DNA of 64,000 nt from Flammeovirgaceae bacterium (GCA_015180985.1 CP054185.1:1481001-1545000); one strand, 5' to 3'; counted from the first letter of the stretch, positions 52,530 to 61,073 are shown. The notes: generated by a model from the letters alone, not told the origin. Translations and numbers: made by a program.

Positions 52530-53284
52530 TGAAACGAACTGTTTTAATAACCGGGGCAACTTCCGGCATCGGACTGGCAACGGCAAAACTGCTGTCCCGG
52601 CATCCGTTCAGGCTGATTCTTTGCGGCAGGAGGCTTGACAGGCTTCAGGCGTTGCAAACGAAATTGACTGGCTTAACTGAGTGCAGGATTCTTTCGTTTG
52701 ATGTTCGAGAACCGGAGGAGGTACAGGCAGCCATACAGTCGTTACCGGGCAACTGGAAGGATATTGATGTACTCATTAACAATGCAGGCAATGCCCACGG
52801 GCTCGACCCTATTCAAACCGGCAAGCAATACGATTGGGACGCGATGATTGATATTAATGTAAAAGGGTTGCTCTATGTTTCGCAGCATGTTCTACCGGGT
52901 ATGACCGGGCGTAAAAGCGGCCACATCATCAACATCGGTTCCATTGCCGGCAAAGAGGTTTACCCGAATGGCAACGTGTATTGTGCCAGCAAGTTTGCCG
53001 TAGATGCGATTACCAGGGGTATGCGCATGGACCTAAACCCCTATGGTATTAAAGTAACGGGTATTCATCCGGGGCTGGTTGAAACGGAGTTTTCGTTGGT
53101 TCGGTTTAAAGGCGATGAGGCCAGGGCTTCGCAGGTTTATAAAGGCTATGACCCGCTAAAGCCCGAAGACATTGCCGAGTTAATTCTCTTTACATTAACC
53201 CGCCCACCTCATGTGGTGCTGGCCGATGTGGTTGTTTTGCCGACTGCCCAGGCCTCGGCCACGTTGGTTAAAAAGGATCTTTAA
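52529..53284 (+). CDS. Short-chain dehydrogenase/reductase (YdfG-like)
   Basis: A 251-residue SDR. The cofactor motif is TGATSGIGLATAKLL, with CGRRLDRLQ suggesting NADP preference. Structural NNAGNAHGLDP, the catalytic Ser in INIGSIAGKEVYPNGNVYCASKFAVDAI (Ser, Tyr-x3-Lys) and PGLVETEF are all present. It resembles YdfG (3-hydroxy acid dehydrogenase) but the substrate is open. It starts 1 bp before the end of porT. Confidence 0.9.
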   Translation: MKRTVLITGATSGIGLATAKLLSRHPFRLILCGRRLDRLQALQTKLTGLTECRILSFDVREPEEVQAAIQSLPGNWKDIDVLINNAGNAHGLDPIQTGKQYDWDAMIDINVKGLLYVSQHVLPGMTGRKSGHIINIGSIAGKEVYPNGNVYCASKFAVDAITRGMRMDLNPYGIKVTGIHPGLVETEFSLVRFKGDEARASQVYKGYDPLKPEDIAELILFTLTRPPHVVLADVVVLPTAQASATLVKKDL

Positions 53285-53408
53285 ACTTAAGCAACGTCCA
53301 CCGGCAACTTAAGGGATCTTTTTGGTATACAACTGCCACTCTACTTTAATTCCGTGTGTGCTGCTGCGGTGACATCATTGTCGGTGAAGATAAAATTTTA
53401 AAACAAGC

Positions 53409-54791
53409 TCATTTTTCCCTTTGTTGGATGGGTTTCTTCCTGATCCTATACTCAACACCAAATCGTGCATTGAGTCTGTCGACATAGGGGCTCTTATGGT
53501 TTGGATCAAAAATATTGTACAACAGATAGGCTGTCCCTTTTAGTTTTTTGGTCAGCCGGTATTCTTTTTTAAGTCCGGTCATCATGCTGCAAACCCATTC
53601 CCATTGCCCGGCTTGCGGGTCAGTCAATGAGTAGTGTATAAACGTCCGCATGGTCTCACCTTCAATATGCGCTATAAATCCTCGTCCTAAATTATAACTG
53701 GAATAAACCCTGGGACCGTATAGGTATGATAATTGATTCCATTGGTTGAGGTCAGCATCAAAGGCTACACGCTGGTTCCAGCCTGCACCGGCTGTTAGCT
53801 TGCTGGTAAACCGATAGCCAGTATACAAATTCATGTCAAGGAAATGCTCATTCCAGCGCTGGTATTGTAAAGTTAAGCCTGGAACAAGTCGCTCAACAAA
53901 TGCTTTTTTCTTAATAGGGTCTGGCGCTTTTTTGGGCAGGTCACCCAGACTTTGTACATCCGGAAATTTTTGCTTGTACTCACTTACCTGCTCCATGGAC
54001 TTTTTTAAAATCTCCTGCTTGCCCCCAAAATAATCCATGGCTTGCTCTTTCATTTCATTCAGCACCTGCTGCTGTGCTTCTTCACCTGATTGAGGAAGCT
54101 CCGGTATGCCTGGCATTTCACCCAGTCTGTCACTGGCAAAGGCCGAGGCTTCTTCTTCAACTTTTGCTGCCATTTTTTCCTTCTCCGGTAATTTCATTTC
54201 CGGCAGACCGTCTTTCAATTCTTCTACCTGACTGGCTAAATCTTTTATCTTACTAAGGCCATCCAGGTTTAGCTCCGGTATTTTAGGTGATGAAAGATTT
54301 AATCCTTTTAGCTCCGGCACGTTCAACTCAGGAATAGCAAACGCGGTACCCGGCAACGATACATCTACATGATCTAAGGCAGAGGTGTACTCCGTTGTTT
54401 TGCCGCTCAACTCAGGCGGCAGGTTGAGGCTGTTCAGTTTTTCGCGGACTTCATTTTTAAGTTTCTCGCTTTTTGACTTAAGGGCGTAAAGCTTTTCTTC
54501 TTTTACGGCAGTGAGGCTGTCTGTTTTATGGATTAAATCATCAGCCGGTTGACCAAGATGTTGAAGGCTGTCAATTTTCTGTTGTAACCTTTTTGCTATA
54601 CCTATGTAAGCCTGACCGATGGAATCATATTGGCTGTTTAATTTATTTAATGTGGTATTGGTGGTTAATTTAATTGAATCAATTTTTTGCATTTGGACGG
54701 TGATTATTGAATCGCTCAACAGAGAAAATCCTATTGTGTGGAAGGGGACTCCGAGAACTAAAAAAATCAATATAATCCAGGCTTTGCGCAT
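53409..54791 (-). CDS. Hypothetical exported protein, coiled-coil N-terminus and barrel-like C-terminus
   Basis: A 460-residue protein starting at ATG 54791 with a signal sequence (MRKAWIILIFLVLGVPFHTIGF). Residues about 35-290 are Lys/Glu/Leu/Ser-rich with heptad-like spacing (coiled coil) and include pro-Glu-rich units (PELNVPELKGLNLSSPKIPELNLDGL in the middle). The last 150 residues are Tyr/Gly/Asn-rich alternating strands (LYTGYRFTSKLTAGAGW, YLYGPRVYSSYNLG) ending in FGVEYRIRKK, compatible with an outer-membrane barrel. No family is recognised. It lies next to the RHS cassettes on the same strand but has no toxin-like features. Confidence 0.6.
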   Translation of the reverse strand: MRKAWIILIFLVLGVPFHTIGFSLLSDSIITVQMQKIDSIKLTTNTTLNKLNSQYDSIGQAYIGIAKRLQQKIDSLQHLGQPADDLIHKTDSLTAVKEEKLYALKSKSEKLKNEVREKLNSLNLPPELSGKTTEYTSALDHVDVSLPGTAFAIPELNVPELKGLNLSSPKIPELNLDGLSKIKDLASQVEELKDGLPEMKLPEKEKMAAKVEEEASAFASDRLGEMPGIPELPQSGEEAQQQVLNEMKEQAMDYFGGKQEILKKSMEQVSEYKQKFPDVQSLGDLPKKAPDPIKKKAFVERLVPGLTLQYQRWNEHFLDMNLYTGYRFTSKLTAGAGWNQRVAFDADLNQWNQLSYLYGPRVYSSYNLGRGFIAHIEGETMRTFIHYSLTDPQAGQWEWVCSMMTGLKKEYRLTKKLKGTAYLLYNIFDPNHKSPYVDRLNARFGVEYRIRKKPIQQREK

Positions 54792-54816
54792 TTCGAGGGC
54801 TTTTGTCAAAGAAATT

Positions 54817-55449
54817 TCATTCCCAGATTGACTTCAGTTCCCTCCAGTAAACAAGTTCAAAAGCCCTAATTACGTCCTCGGGTGTTTGAACAGTTTTATA
54901 GTCCTCTAAAAGGAAGAAGTCGAATTCATCAAACTGATTTTGGAGATCACGGGTTCGATCAAAAAGTAAATTGCCGATCGCCTTACTGTCTGCGAGGAAC
55001 CGAATCCAAGTCCCTTCGATATGAGCTATCTGATAAACATGCCTATTATTACCTTTCGATTTATAAATCTTATTCGAAAAAAGTTTGTCAGTTGAGCAAT
55101 CAATACTGTCGATACAAAAATGTAATTGAAAGGCATGCTTAAATCTATTAAAACACGGAAGATAAATTTGATTTGATTTTTCAGAAATAATGCTTTCTAT
55201 TGGAACGACAGAATTATCTATAATGAAGTAATAGTGATCATTTGGATTATCAATAAATACTTTAAAGGGCTTTCCCTTTTTCCTTCTTTTTTGACTTTTT
55301 AATTGCTGTTTTATTACCTTTTTATCTATTGCGCGTATAAGGTAGCCATTAGCAGAAACTAGATTTTTCAAGCAATTGATCTTTTGTAATTCCTGTGCAT
55401 TGACAGAAGTATATAAAATTGTAAAAAATATAACGATTGAACTTTTCAT
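54817..55449 (-). CDS. Hypothetical exported protein, candidate immunity partner of RHS cassette A
   Basis: A 210-residue protein with a Sec signal (MKSSIVIFFTILYTSVNAQ). The mature part is Lys/Asp/Phe-rich with no recognised motif. It overlaps the end of RHS cassette A by 4 bp, so it is translated right behind it. The position and small size are those expected of a toxin-immunity gene; because the toxin tip is a metalloprotease, a periplasmic partner would fit. The base composition is AT-rich like the cassette and unlike core genes. Confidence 0.55.
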   Translation of the reverse strand: MKSSIVIFFTILYTSVNAQELQKINCLKNLVSANGYLIRAIDKKVIKQQLKSQKRRKKGKPFKVFIDNPNDHYYFIIDNSVVPIESIISEKSNQIYLPCFNRFKHAFQLHFCIDSIDCSTDKLFSNKIYKSKGNNRHVYQIAHIEGTWIRFLADSKAIGNLLFDRTRDLQNQFDEFDFFLLEDYKTVQTPEDVIRAFELVYWRELKSIWE

Positions 55450-56492
55450 TCTTGTTTTTTCTTGTTTAAATAAGAAACATCTTTCGGCTCCTCGATTCGT
55501 CTGATGATTGTTTCCCCAAATTTGGGTGTAACCTTTGTTTTTTCGACATAAGGTTCTGAGCAGCCGTTTCCATAGCAGTTTGGTTTTGTTCTATAACCTA
55601 AATAAATATGATCTTTATTAACTGGATTTGGATCACCATGCTCACCTCCAAGATTATGCCCGATCTCGTGGTTAATTGTGCTAACAATAATATCAAATTC
55701 ATTAAATCCGTTAGTAACGGCTTTTTGAATGTTATCATCATATATTTCAATCAAATTTGAACCACCATTAATGCTGGATCCTCCAACGTCCGCTCCAAAG
55801 CGGGACGTTGAGTTATCTGAATTGGTATTTACAATTTTATTACCGTAGGAGCTTTTACCTCCGAATTCATTGGTAAATTTATCGTTGTTCACAGCCTCAT
55901 TTACAGCTTCATCATTGTCAAAACCTTTTGCCGATAAATCATATTTGACTGAAACGTGGTTTCCAGCTTTATCCTTAAAATTAGATGTAGTGCTATTAAA
56001 ATTGGAGATCGATTGCTTTATGGCTGCGGCCTGAGATTTTGTTAAGTTATTTGTGTTGTAGTAGTAGTTAGCTTTTATTGTATAAGTTATTGGATCGGTC
56101 TTGGAACCACTTCCTGAAACAGTAACCATTCCATCACGTCCATCTTTATCAACAAAAAGGATCGGATTATTAAAGGTATAGTTGTAAGGATTCCAGCTAA
56201 AGTACTTTTCAGTCAGAGGGTCAACATGCCACCAACGTCCAACTTCAGGAGAATAAAATCTCGCTCCATAATCGTAAATACCCAGACTCAACTCATCCTG
56301 CAACTCCTTCCCATTGTAAAGATACCGCTGCTCATATACCCCTGCCCGTTCACCGGTAGTATGCTGCAACCCAAACGCAAAGTAATCGCTGGAGCTTACG
56401 ATGGGCGAGGGTGTGTGAGTAACGGTAATGTCATTCCCGCCTTTGGCGGGACAGGCAAAACGCACATCCACGTAAGTCACAGAGGACTTCAT
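55446..56492 (-). CDS. RHS-core fragment with metzincin-like protease tip (cassette A)
   Basis: A 348-residue ORF with ATG 56492 directly behind an in-frame TAA (TAA-ATG), so it cannot be the end of a longer RHS gene. Residues about 35-120 are RHS core (SSSDYFAFGLQHTTGERAGVYEQRYLYNGKELQDELSL, then GRWWHVDPLTEKYFSWNPYNYTFNNP and DGRD). The C-terminal tip has the zinc motif NHEIGHNLGGEHGD (HExxHxxGxxH), a metzincin-type metallopeptidase. It has no signal peptide. It resembles a toxin tip stored as an orphan module, followed by a candidate immunity gene. Confidence 0.8.
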   Translation of the reverse strand: MKSSVTYVDVRFACPAKGGNDITVTHTPSPIVSSSDYFAFGLQHTTGERAGVYEQRYLYNGKELQDELSLGIYDYGARFYSPEVGRWWHVDPLTEKYFSWNPYNYTFNNPILFVDKDGRDGMVTVSGSGSKTDPITYTIKANYYYNTNNLTKSQAAAIKQSISNFNSTTSNFKDKAGNHVSVKYDLSAKGFDNDEAVNEAVNNDKFTNEFGGKSSYGNKIVNTNSDNSTSRFGADVGGSSINGGSNLIEIYDDNIQKAVTNGFNEFDIIVSTINHEIGHNLGGEHGDPNPVNKDHIYLGYRTKPNCYGNGCSEPYVEKTKVTPKFGETIIRRIEEPKDVSYLNKKKQE

Positions 56493-56520
56493 TTATAACC
56501 TAATTTACCGAATACCTTCG
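56283..56520. repeat. RHS-core repeat block, copy A
   Basis: This DNA segment (RHS core of cassette A plus its upstream leader to the CCGAATACCTTCG end) is nearly identical to 62345-62587, including the palindrome CCCGCCTTTGGCGGG and the TTTATAACC leader. Shorter homologous pieces occur at about 59395-59470, 60785-60945 and 63915-64000. The repeats could recombine. Confidence 0.85.
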
Positions 56521-56621
56521 TTCCACCAAAAGTATTCCGCAGATACTATGTTTGAAAGAGCATAAGCCCCAGTGTACTAACTTTAATAAGTTATTGTATT
56601 AAAACAAAACACTCGAGGCTT

Positions 56622-57701
56622 ATGCAAAAACAAGTTAACAAAAAATTGGATTTCAGTGGACAAAACATTTACGTTGGTTTAGACACGCACAAGAAACAGA
56701 TCACGGTAACCATCATGGGCGAGAATTTGCATCTTAAAACTTTTAGTCAGCCTCCGGATGTCGATGTGTTGGTAAAATATCTAAATCGGAATTTTCCGGG
56801 TGCAACCTACCATGCTGCTTATGAAGCTGGGTATTCAGGATTTTGGTTGCAAGAAAGACTGCAGGCAAGTGGCGTTAACTGCATGGTTGTTCATGCAGCC
56901 GATGTGCCGACCAAAGACAAAGAGAAAAAACAAAAACGCGATCCCTTAGACAGTCGAAAAATTGCCAGGTCGTTAAAAAGTGGTGAGCTGGAGGCCATCT
57001 ATGTACCCAGCAAAAATTGTCAGCAAGACCGCAGCCTGTTACGGGCTCGTCAGCGGATTGTAGGCAATCAAACACGATGTCGTAATCGCATCAAAGCCTT
57101 ATTGAGTTATTTTGGGATTAATTACCCCGAACAATTCACCAGGTCGGGCACACATTGGTCTAAGCGATTCATGGAGTGGCTTAAGAAAGTGGACATCGGG
57201 AAAAGTGGGAACAACACATTAGCTACTTACCTGGCTGAAGCAGAATTCTGGAGAAGCACACTAACTACCATCCTCAAACAGATAAACACTCTGTCTGGTG
57301 AAGAGAAATATGCTAAGCCGGTAGAACTGCTGATCAGTGTGCCTGGCATAGGCCGGTTAACAGCCATGATGGTGTTGACTGAGTTAGAAGATATCAAACG
57401 ATTTAAAAGTCGTGATTCATTATGTAACTACATTGGCTTGGTGCCCAATGTTTCCTCATCGAGCGACCGTGAACATGTGGGCGACATCACACAACGAGGC
57501 AATAAAACGTTAAGGAAGTGCTTCATCGAAAGTGCCTGGGTTGCAGTACGTACCGATCCGGCATTGACTATGAAGTATAACCAACTATGCAGCCGAATGA
57601 AGGGTAATAAAGCCATCATTCGTATTGCCCGGATGTTGGTGAGCCGACTGCGTTATGTGTTGATTAACAAAACGGAATACGAACTTGGCGTAGCCGCTTA
57701 A
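56622..57701 (+). CDS. IS110 family transposase (DEDD RuvC-like plus Transposase_20)
   Basis: A 359-residue recombinase. The N-terminal DEDD/RuvC-like domain begins YVGLDTHKKQITVTIMG (first catalytic Asp), with a second acidic motif at AYEAGYSGFWLQERL and a third around KRDPLDSRKIARSL. The C-terminal Tnp domain contains LISVPGIGRLTAMMVLTELEDIKRFKSRDSLCNYIGLVP and the conserved Ser in NVSSSSDREHVGDITQRGN(K)TLRKCF. It is full length, with no frameshift. IS110 enzymes are RNA-guided recombinases that cut and join through the serine. Confidence 0.93.
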   Translation: MQKQVNKKLDFSGQNIYVGLDTHKKQITVTIMGENLHLKTFSQPPDVDVLVKYLNRNFPGATYHAAYEAGYSGFWLQERLQASGVNCMVVHAADVPTKDKEKKQKRDPLDSRKIARSLKSGELEAIYVPSKNCQQDRSLLRARQRIVGNQTRCRNRIKALLSYFGINYPEQFTRSGTHWSKRFMEWLKKVDIGKSGNNTLATYLAEAEFWRSTLTTILKQINTLSGEEKYAKPVELLISVPGIGRLTAMMVLTELEDIKRFKSRDSLCNYIGLVPNVSSSSDREHVGDITQRGNKTLRKCFIESAWVAVRTDPALTMKYNQLCSRMKGNKAIIRIARMLVSRLRYVLINKTEYELGVAA

Positions 57702-57712
57702 CCATATAAAAG

Positions 57713-57870
57713 TTATAAACGGTGGGCACAATGTAAGGGGACTCTTGCAGCCTCTGGATTTCAGAGTGACTGCTTTCCGCAGATTACAGCCCACCTTTAT
57801 AAAAATATAAAAGGTATCGTGCAGCTTCCGAAAAGGAATGACTGCTTATAGAAGATTGATTTTATACTTG
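57713..57870 (+). ncRNA. Predicted bridge RNA of the IS110-family element
   Basis: Two consecutive stem-loops share the inner stem GCAG...TGACTGC (57747-57773 and 57820-57845). Loop 1 is closed by TTATAAA-GGTGGGC with GCCCACC-TTTATAA (57713-57727 with 57789-57802). Its left strand GGGGACTCTT (57737-57746) is the exact complement of the right terminus AAGAGTCCCC (58066-58075). Loop 2 is closed by TATAAAA with TTTTATA (57806-57812 and 57860-57866). Its left strand AAGGTAT (57811-57817) complements the target flank ATACCTT (56512-56518). So loop 1 looks donor-binding and loop 2 target-binding. The right-hand guides are not resolved. Confidence 0.7.
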
Positions 57871-58096
57871 GTAAAGGGTAAAGCCAGGGCTATGTTGGAA
57901 ACTCTTTTTCGGTTTTCCTAAAAAAGAAAGGACTGCCAATTTTGCCTATTAACAGTCCAAATCTTTTTCAGTGTAAACCCTGCTTGTTCGCTGAGGTTTC
58001 CAATCGCAGCCACGCAGGTAAAACAATAACAAAATTAGTGCATCAGGACTTGACTTTCAACATAGAAGAGTCCCCGGAGGGAGACTCTGCGGGGAG

Positions 58097-58567
58097 CTAT
58101 TTTTTTCTTATTCGCTTCATTTGATACTCCGGGGTCTCAACTTCAAAGACATAGTCGGAATCTGAGGAAAATAGTCTGCGATACTTTCTAGTGCTCAGAT
58201 TATAAAGCCACAAAATGATATAGTCTTGGCGTATCCAGCCTGGCTCGAATTTTATAGTATACTCATGTACTTCTCTTTCATTTCTGATATTATTTGTTGA
58301 GTAATTAAAGCTGAATATTAACGATTCATTTTCAACCGATAGTATCTTTAAGTAGTCAGATTGATTTGGCAAAATAATTCTACCAGGAAGATATTCAACT
58401 TTAATTGTATCGTATGTTCCGTCTTTTTTATTAACAAAAAATTCCACATTATAATAATTGTTAGTAATTAACTGTTCATCGATAAAAATAATAACATGTA
58501 TTTCATTTGATTGTGAATTGGCTATGAAGCTACAAATAGATAAAATGAAGAATATAATAGTTTTCAT
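58097..58567 (-). CDS. Hypothetical exported protein, candidate immunity partner of RHS cassette B
   Basis: A 156-residue protein with a signal sequence (MKTIIFFILSICSFIANSQ). The mature region is beta-rich (IIFIDEQLITNNYYNVEFFVNKKDG) and ends with a basic YQMKRIRKK tail. It starts 7 bp after the stop of RHS cassette B on the same strand. No homologous family is recognised; the immunity role is inferred from position only. The right end of the IS110 element lies just beyond its stop codon. Confidence 0.5.
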   Translation of the reverse strand: MKTIIFFILSICSFIANSQSNEIHVIIFIDEQLITNNYYNVEFFVNKKDGTYDTIKVEYLPGRIILPNQSDYLKILSVENESLIFSFNYSTNNIRNEREVHEYTIKFEPGWIRQDYIILWLYNLSTRKYRRLFSSDSDYVFEVETPEYQMKRIRKK

Positions 58568-58574
58568 AGTTTAG

Positions 58575-59453
58575 TTATTTCGTAATTCTTTTCATTGCTG
58601 TAACAGTCAATCTTAACTGTTCTATGGATCGATTGTTATAGAATACAGCACCTAATGGAGTCTTCGTGGTTTTGTAGCTACCATCTGTGTTAATAGTGAC
58701 AGTTGACCTACCCAGTCTTCCAACAATAATATTTTTTTCGTAAAACTTGAAGGCTGTTTGGTCGCTAAACATCCCCTTTGATGGCTCTGTTGCGGTCATC
58801 GGATAATATACGCCATCAGCAATTAGAATCCCTGTTGCGTGGGAATGAATAGCTGCTTCAACATCTTCATATGTACTACCTTCGGGTAATTTAGGAAGCG
58901 AAGCTTTACCGATTAGCTCTCCATTTTTGACTTGCACCTTATCACCAGACTCACCTCTGATTACTTTGTTGTTTTTCATCACTAGCGATGACTCTTCGTG
59001 AAATCCACCTTCAGGGTCTTTTGGAGTCTTTTTTAGCGTTCTATCCAAAACATTAAGTGATTCAGTTAATGTCGTTTTTGTAGTTTCATAGCCAGTTTTA
59101 ATTGAACTCGACTCAGTAGGAGTATTGTTCTTATAATTTTGCTTAATTCTTTTAATCTCAGATTTATCGGTAACTATTCTTACTTTACCGTCAATTCCTT
59201 TCTCATCTTCACCAATTTTTTTACCATTAGATTTAAATAGCTCAGTAAACATTCCCGATGGATCAATGAAAATAAGCGGATTGTTTTTAACGTAAGTGTA
59301 TGGCGACCAATTGAAATAATGTTCTAAGGCTATGTCTTGCGATAGAAATCTACCTATTGAAGCATCGTAATGCCTGGTATTATAATCCAGCCATCCAATG
59401 TTCAACTCATCCTGCAACTCCTTCCCATTGTAAAGATGCCGCTGCTCATACAC
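58575..59453 (-). CDS. RHS-core fragment with putative JAB/MPN-like hydrolase tip (cassette B)
   Basis: A 292-residue ORF beginning within the RHS core (YEQRHLYNGKELQDELNIGWLDY, then GRFLSQDIALEHYFNWSPYTYVKNNPLIFIDPSG). The upstream core is cut at GERAG, where unrelated DNA starts. The tip contains GGFHEESSLV (Glu) and AAIHSHATGILIADG, with MFSDQTAF later: an E...H-S-H...S-D order like JAB/MPN metalloproteases. That assignment is moderate. A candidate immunity gene follows. Confidence 0.65.
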   Translation of the reverse strand: MYEQRHLYNGKELQDELNIGWLDYNTRHYDASIGRFLSQDIALEHYFNWSPYTYVKNNPLIFIDPSGMFTELFKSNGKKIGEDEKGIDGKVRIVTDKSEIKRIKQNYKNNTPTESSSIKTGYETTKTTLTESLNVLDRTLKKTPKDPEGGFHEESSLVMKNNKVIRGESGDKVQVKNGELIGKASLPKLPEGSTYEDVEAAIHSHATGILIADGVYYPMTATEPSKGMFSDQTAFKFYEKNIIVGRLGRSTVTINTDGSYKTTKTPLGAVFYNNRSIEQLRLTVTAMKRITK

Positions 59454-59533
59454 CCCTGCCCGCTCACCGAACTGAAGGACGCCCTCTCGAACGTCCTTTC
59501 TGATACCAAGTAAACATCATCCAGTTAAGTACT

Positions 59534-59887
59534 TTAACCCTTAACTCTCCTCAAAACAACTTGCTGGAGTTTTATCTTTTTTCTACTTAACACCGTTGCT
59601 CTCTTTTCCCGTTCAGACATGTAACCACTTGTCAATTTCTCGATAACGTCTTTGACTTCAGAACACTTCAACAAAAGCAGACCATCAGATAAGGACTCCC
59701 ACGTACCTTGGCATTTTGAAGTTACTTCAAGCTGCTTTTGCGTTAGAATGAATGTGCTGTCAGCATTCAATTCTAACTCATAGAAAAAGTCCTTTCCTTT
59801 ATTTGAATACTTACCTATTAACTTCTCTTGTGCTGAGCAAGCCGAAAACCCAACCATGAAAAGCAGGAAGAATATTTTTTGAATCAT
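59534..59887 (-). CDS. Small lipoprotein, candidate immunity partner of RHS cassette C
   Basis: About 117 residues from ATG 59887 (an alternative ATG five codons earlier overlaps the RHS stop). The lipoprotein signal is FFLLFMVGFSAC (lipobox FSAC). The mature part has KLIGKYSNKGKDFFYELELNADSTFILTQ and a charged C-terminus, similar to lipocalin-like small proteins. It follows RHS cassette C within 7 bp. If the cassette C tip acts in the periplasm, a membrane-anchored inhibitor would be sensible. Confidence 0.6.
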   Translation of the reverse strand: MIQKIFFLLFMVGFSACSAQEKLIGKYSNKGKDFFYELELNADSTFILTQKQLEVTSKCQGTWESLSDGLLLLKCSEVKDVIEKLTSGYMSEREKRATVLSRKKIKLQQVVLRRVKG

Positions 59888-59894
59888 TGCTCTT

Positions 59895-61073
59895 CTACTC
59901 ATGGCATGGATTACTATACGAAGACCTGTGATAATACGTAGTGGGTGACGATATCAAAGAATAGTTAGCCGGAACGCCCATAAGAGCACTTCTTACACCT
60001 GGATAAGCTTGCATTAATGTACTCCTTGTGGAGCTAATATTAACCGGAACTATTCCCGTATTGGCAGAACCACCAACTGAATATGGTCTACTTCCATCAG
60101 ATGCGGTTATCCCTTGAACCCAAGTCGCAGTTATAGCTCCATACGAATCAGCTACAGACGTGGATTTAAGTCGAGATACAGACGAAGGGTCATAAGCCCA
60201 TTGAGCTCTGTACGCATCCATTTCGTCATATACATCTTGGCCTAATGATTGACCATTTGTGGTACTAAAGGCTACATCGCCATGCTCAAACTGGACAGCA
60301 TGGGTTGACTCATGTACGAAACTTGAGGTTGAACCAAAGCTGATTACAACATTTCCAGTTCCTGGATCATACGTAGTCCCACCAAGTTCATCATTTGTCT
60401 TTTGCAATTGATACACTTGGCTGCTACTTTCCAGTCTATCAAGTCCTGCAATAGTTGTGTTTAAACCGTCTACTCTGCCTTGCAAATTGTTGGTCTTGCT
60501 TGCAATTTTCTCCGCACTCCATCCCTTCTTTTCAGCTTTGGCTTCAAGTTTATCAATTCTCTTTTGAAGTTTGTCACGCCTATTTTCAACCGATTTCCTT
60601 TGCTTATCCCATTCCTTACGGCTTCCTTCTTCAATCTCTCGTCCGTCTGGATCGATAAAATTGATCGGATTGTTAGCTACAAAAGTATAAGGTGAAGATG
60701 GATAATACTTCTCAGCTAATTGATCTATGACACTCCATCTCCCTATGGTTGGATCATATTGACGCCAACCGAAATCGTAGGTTGCAAGGGATAGCTCATC
60801 CTGCAACTCCTTGCCATTATAAAGATGGCGCTGCTCATACACTCCTGCCCTTTCTCCTGTCGAATGCTGCAACCCAAACGCAAAGTAATCGCTGGAGCTT
60901 ACAATGGGTGAGGGGGTGTGCGTAACCGTTACATCGTCAAAGTAAATGTCAACGTATGTGGGATGTTCGTTGCTTACAAATACATAGGCAAAGCCCGGCT
61001 CGCGCACGGTTACTTCTTTAAACAAATAATCGTGGGGCGGTTGTTTTACGGTGGGGCTGCTTTGTTGCCACAT
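59895..61073 (-). CDS. RHS-core fragment with HExxH peptidase tip (cassette C)
   Basis: A 392-residue ORF. Residues about 20-75 are an RHS core with the undisturbed version SNEHPTYVDIYFDDVTVTHTPSPIVSSSDYFAFGLQ, then HLYNGKELQDEL and GRWSVIDQLAEKYYPSSPYTFVANNPINFIDPDGRE. A coiled-coil spacer (KRKSVENRRDKLQKRIDKLEAKAEKK) leads to a tip with FVHESTHAVQFEHG, a HExxH zinc motif. The long C-terminal domain is otherwise unrecognised. This copy is the reference for the intact core, because copies A and D carry an inserted palindrome. Confidence 0.75.
   Translation of the reverse strand: MWQQSSPTVKQPPHDYLFKEVTVREPGFAYVFVSNEHPTYVDIYFDDVTVTHTPSPIVSSSDYFAFGLQHSTGERAGVYEQRHLYNGKELQDELSLATYDFGWRQYDPTIGRWSVIDQLAEKYYPSSPYTFVANNPINFIDPDGREIEEGSRKEWDKQRKSVENRRDKLQKRIDKLEAKAEKKGWSAEKIASKTNNLQGRVDGLNTTIAGLDRLESSSQVYQLQKTNDELGGTTYDPGTGNVVISFGSTSSFVHESTHAVQFEHGDVAFSTTNGQSLGQDVYDEMDAYRAQWAYDPSSVSRLKSTSVADSYGAITATWVQGITASDGSRPYSVGGSANTGIVPVNISSTRSTLMQAYPGVRSALMGVPANYSLISSPTTYYHRSSYSNPCHE

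Larger units (their letters stand above)
56521..58074 (+). mobile_element. IS110-family insertion element
   Basis: The left flank ends ACCGAATACCTTCG at 56520 and the right flank resumes at 58075 with CGGAGGGAGACTCTGCGGGG. The uninterrupted sequence AATACCTTCGGAGGGAGACTCTGCGGGG is present at about 62580-62605. Joining the flanks gives exactly that with CG as shared core, so the element is about 1.55 kb. It has no long terminal inverted repeats, as expected for IS110. Left end: about 100 bp with an exact TATGTTTG box (56547-56554) likely driving the transposase. Right end: about 370 bp carrying the predicted bridge RNA. Confidence 0.85.

Noticed and set aside
53281-53345. Partial inverted repeat (CTTAAG words) after the SDR gene as a terminator
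   Set aside because: The arms do not pair well enough and the T-run is not placed after a clear stem.
56535-56544. TTCCGCAGAT in the IS left end, identical to 57775-57784 in the bridge RNA, as the right donor guide and true left terminus
   Set aside because: A terminus there would leave 14 bases that are absent from the intact paralogue at 62.58 kb. The junction at 56520 is supported by both flanks and by the ATACCTT complement. The match stays unexplained and may be a subterminal signal.
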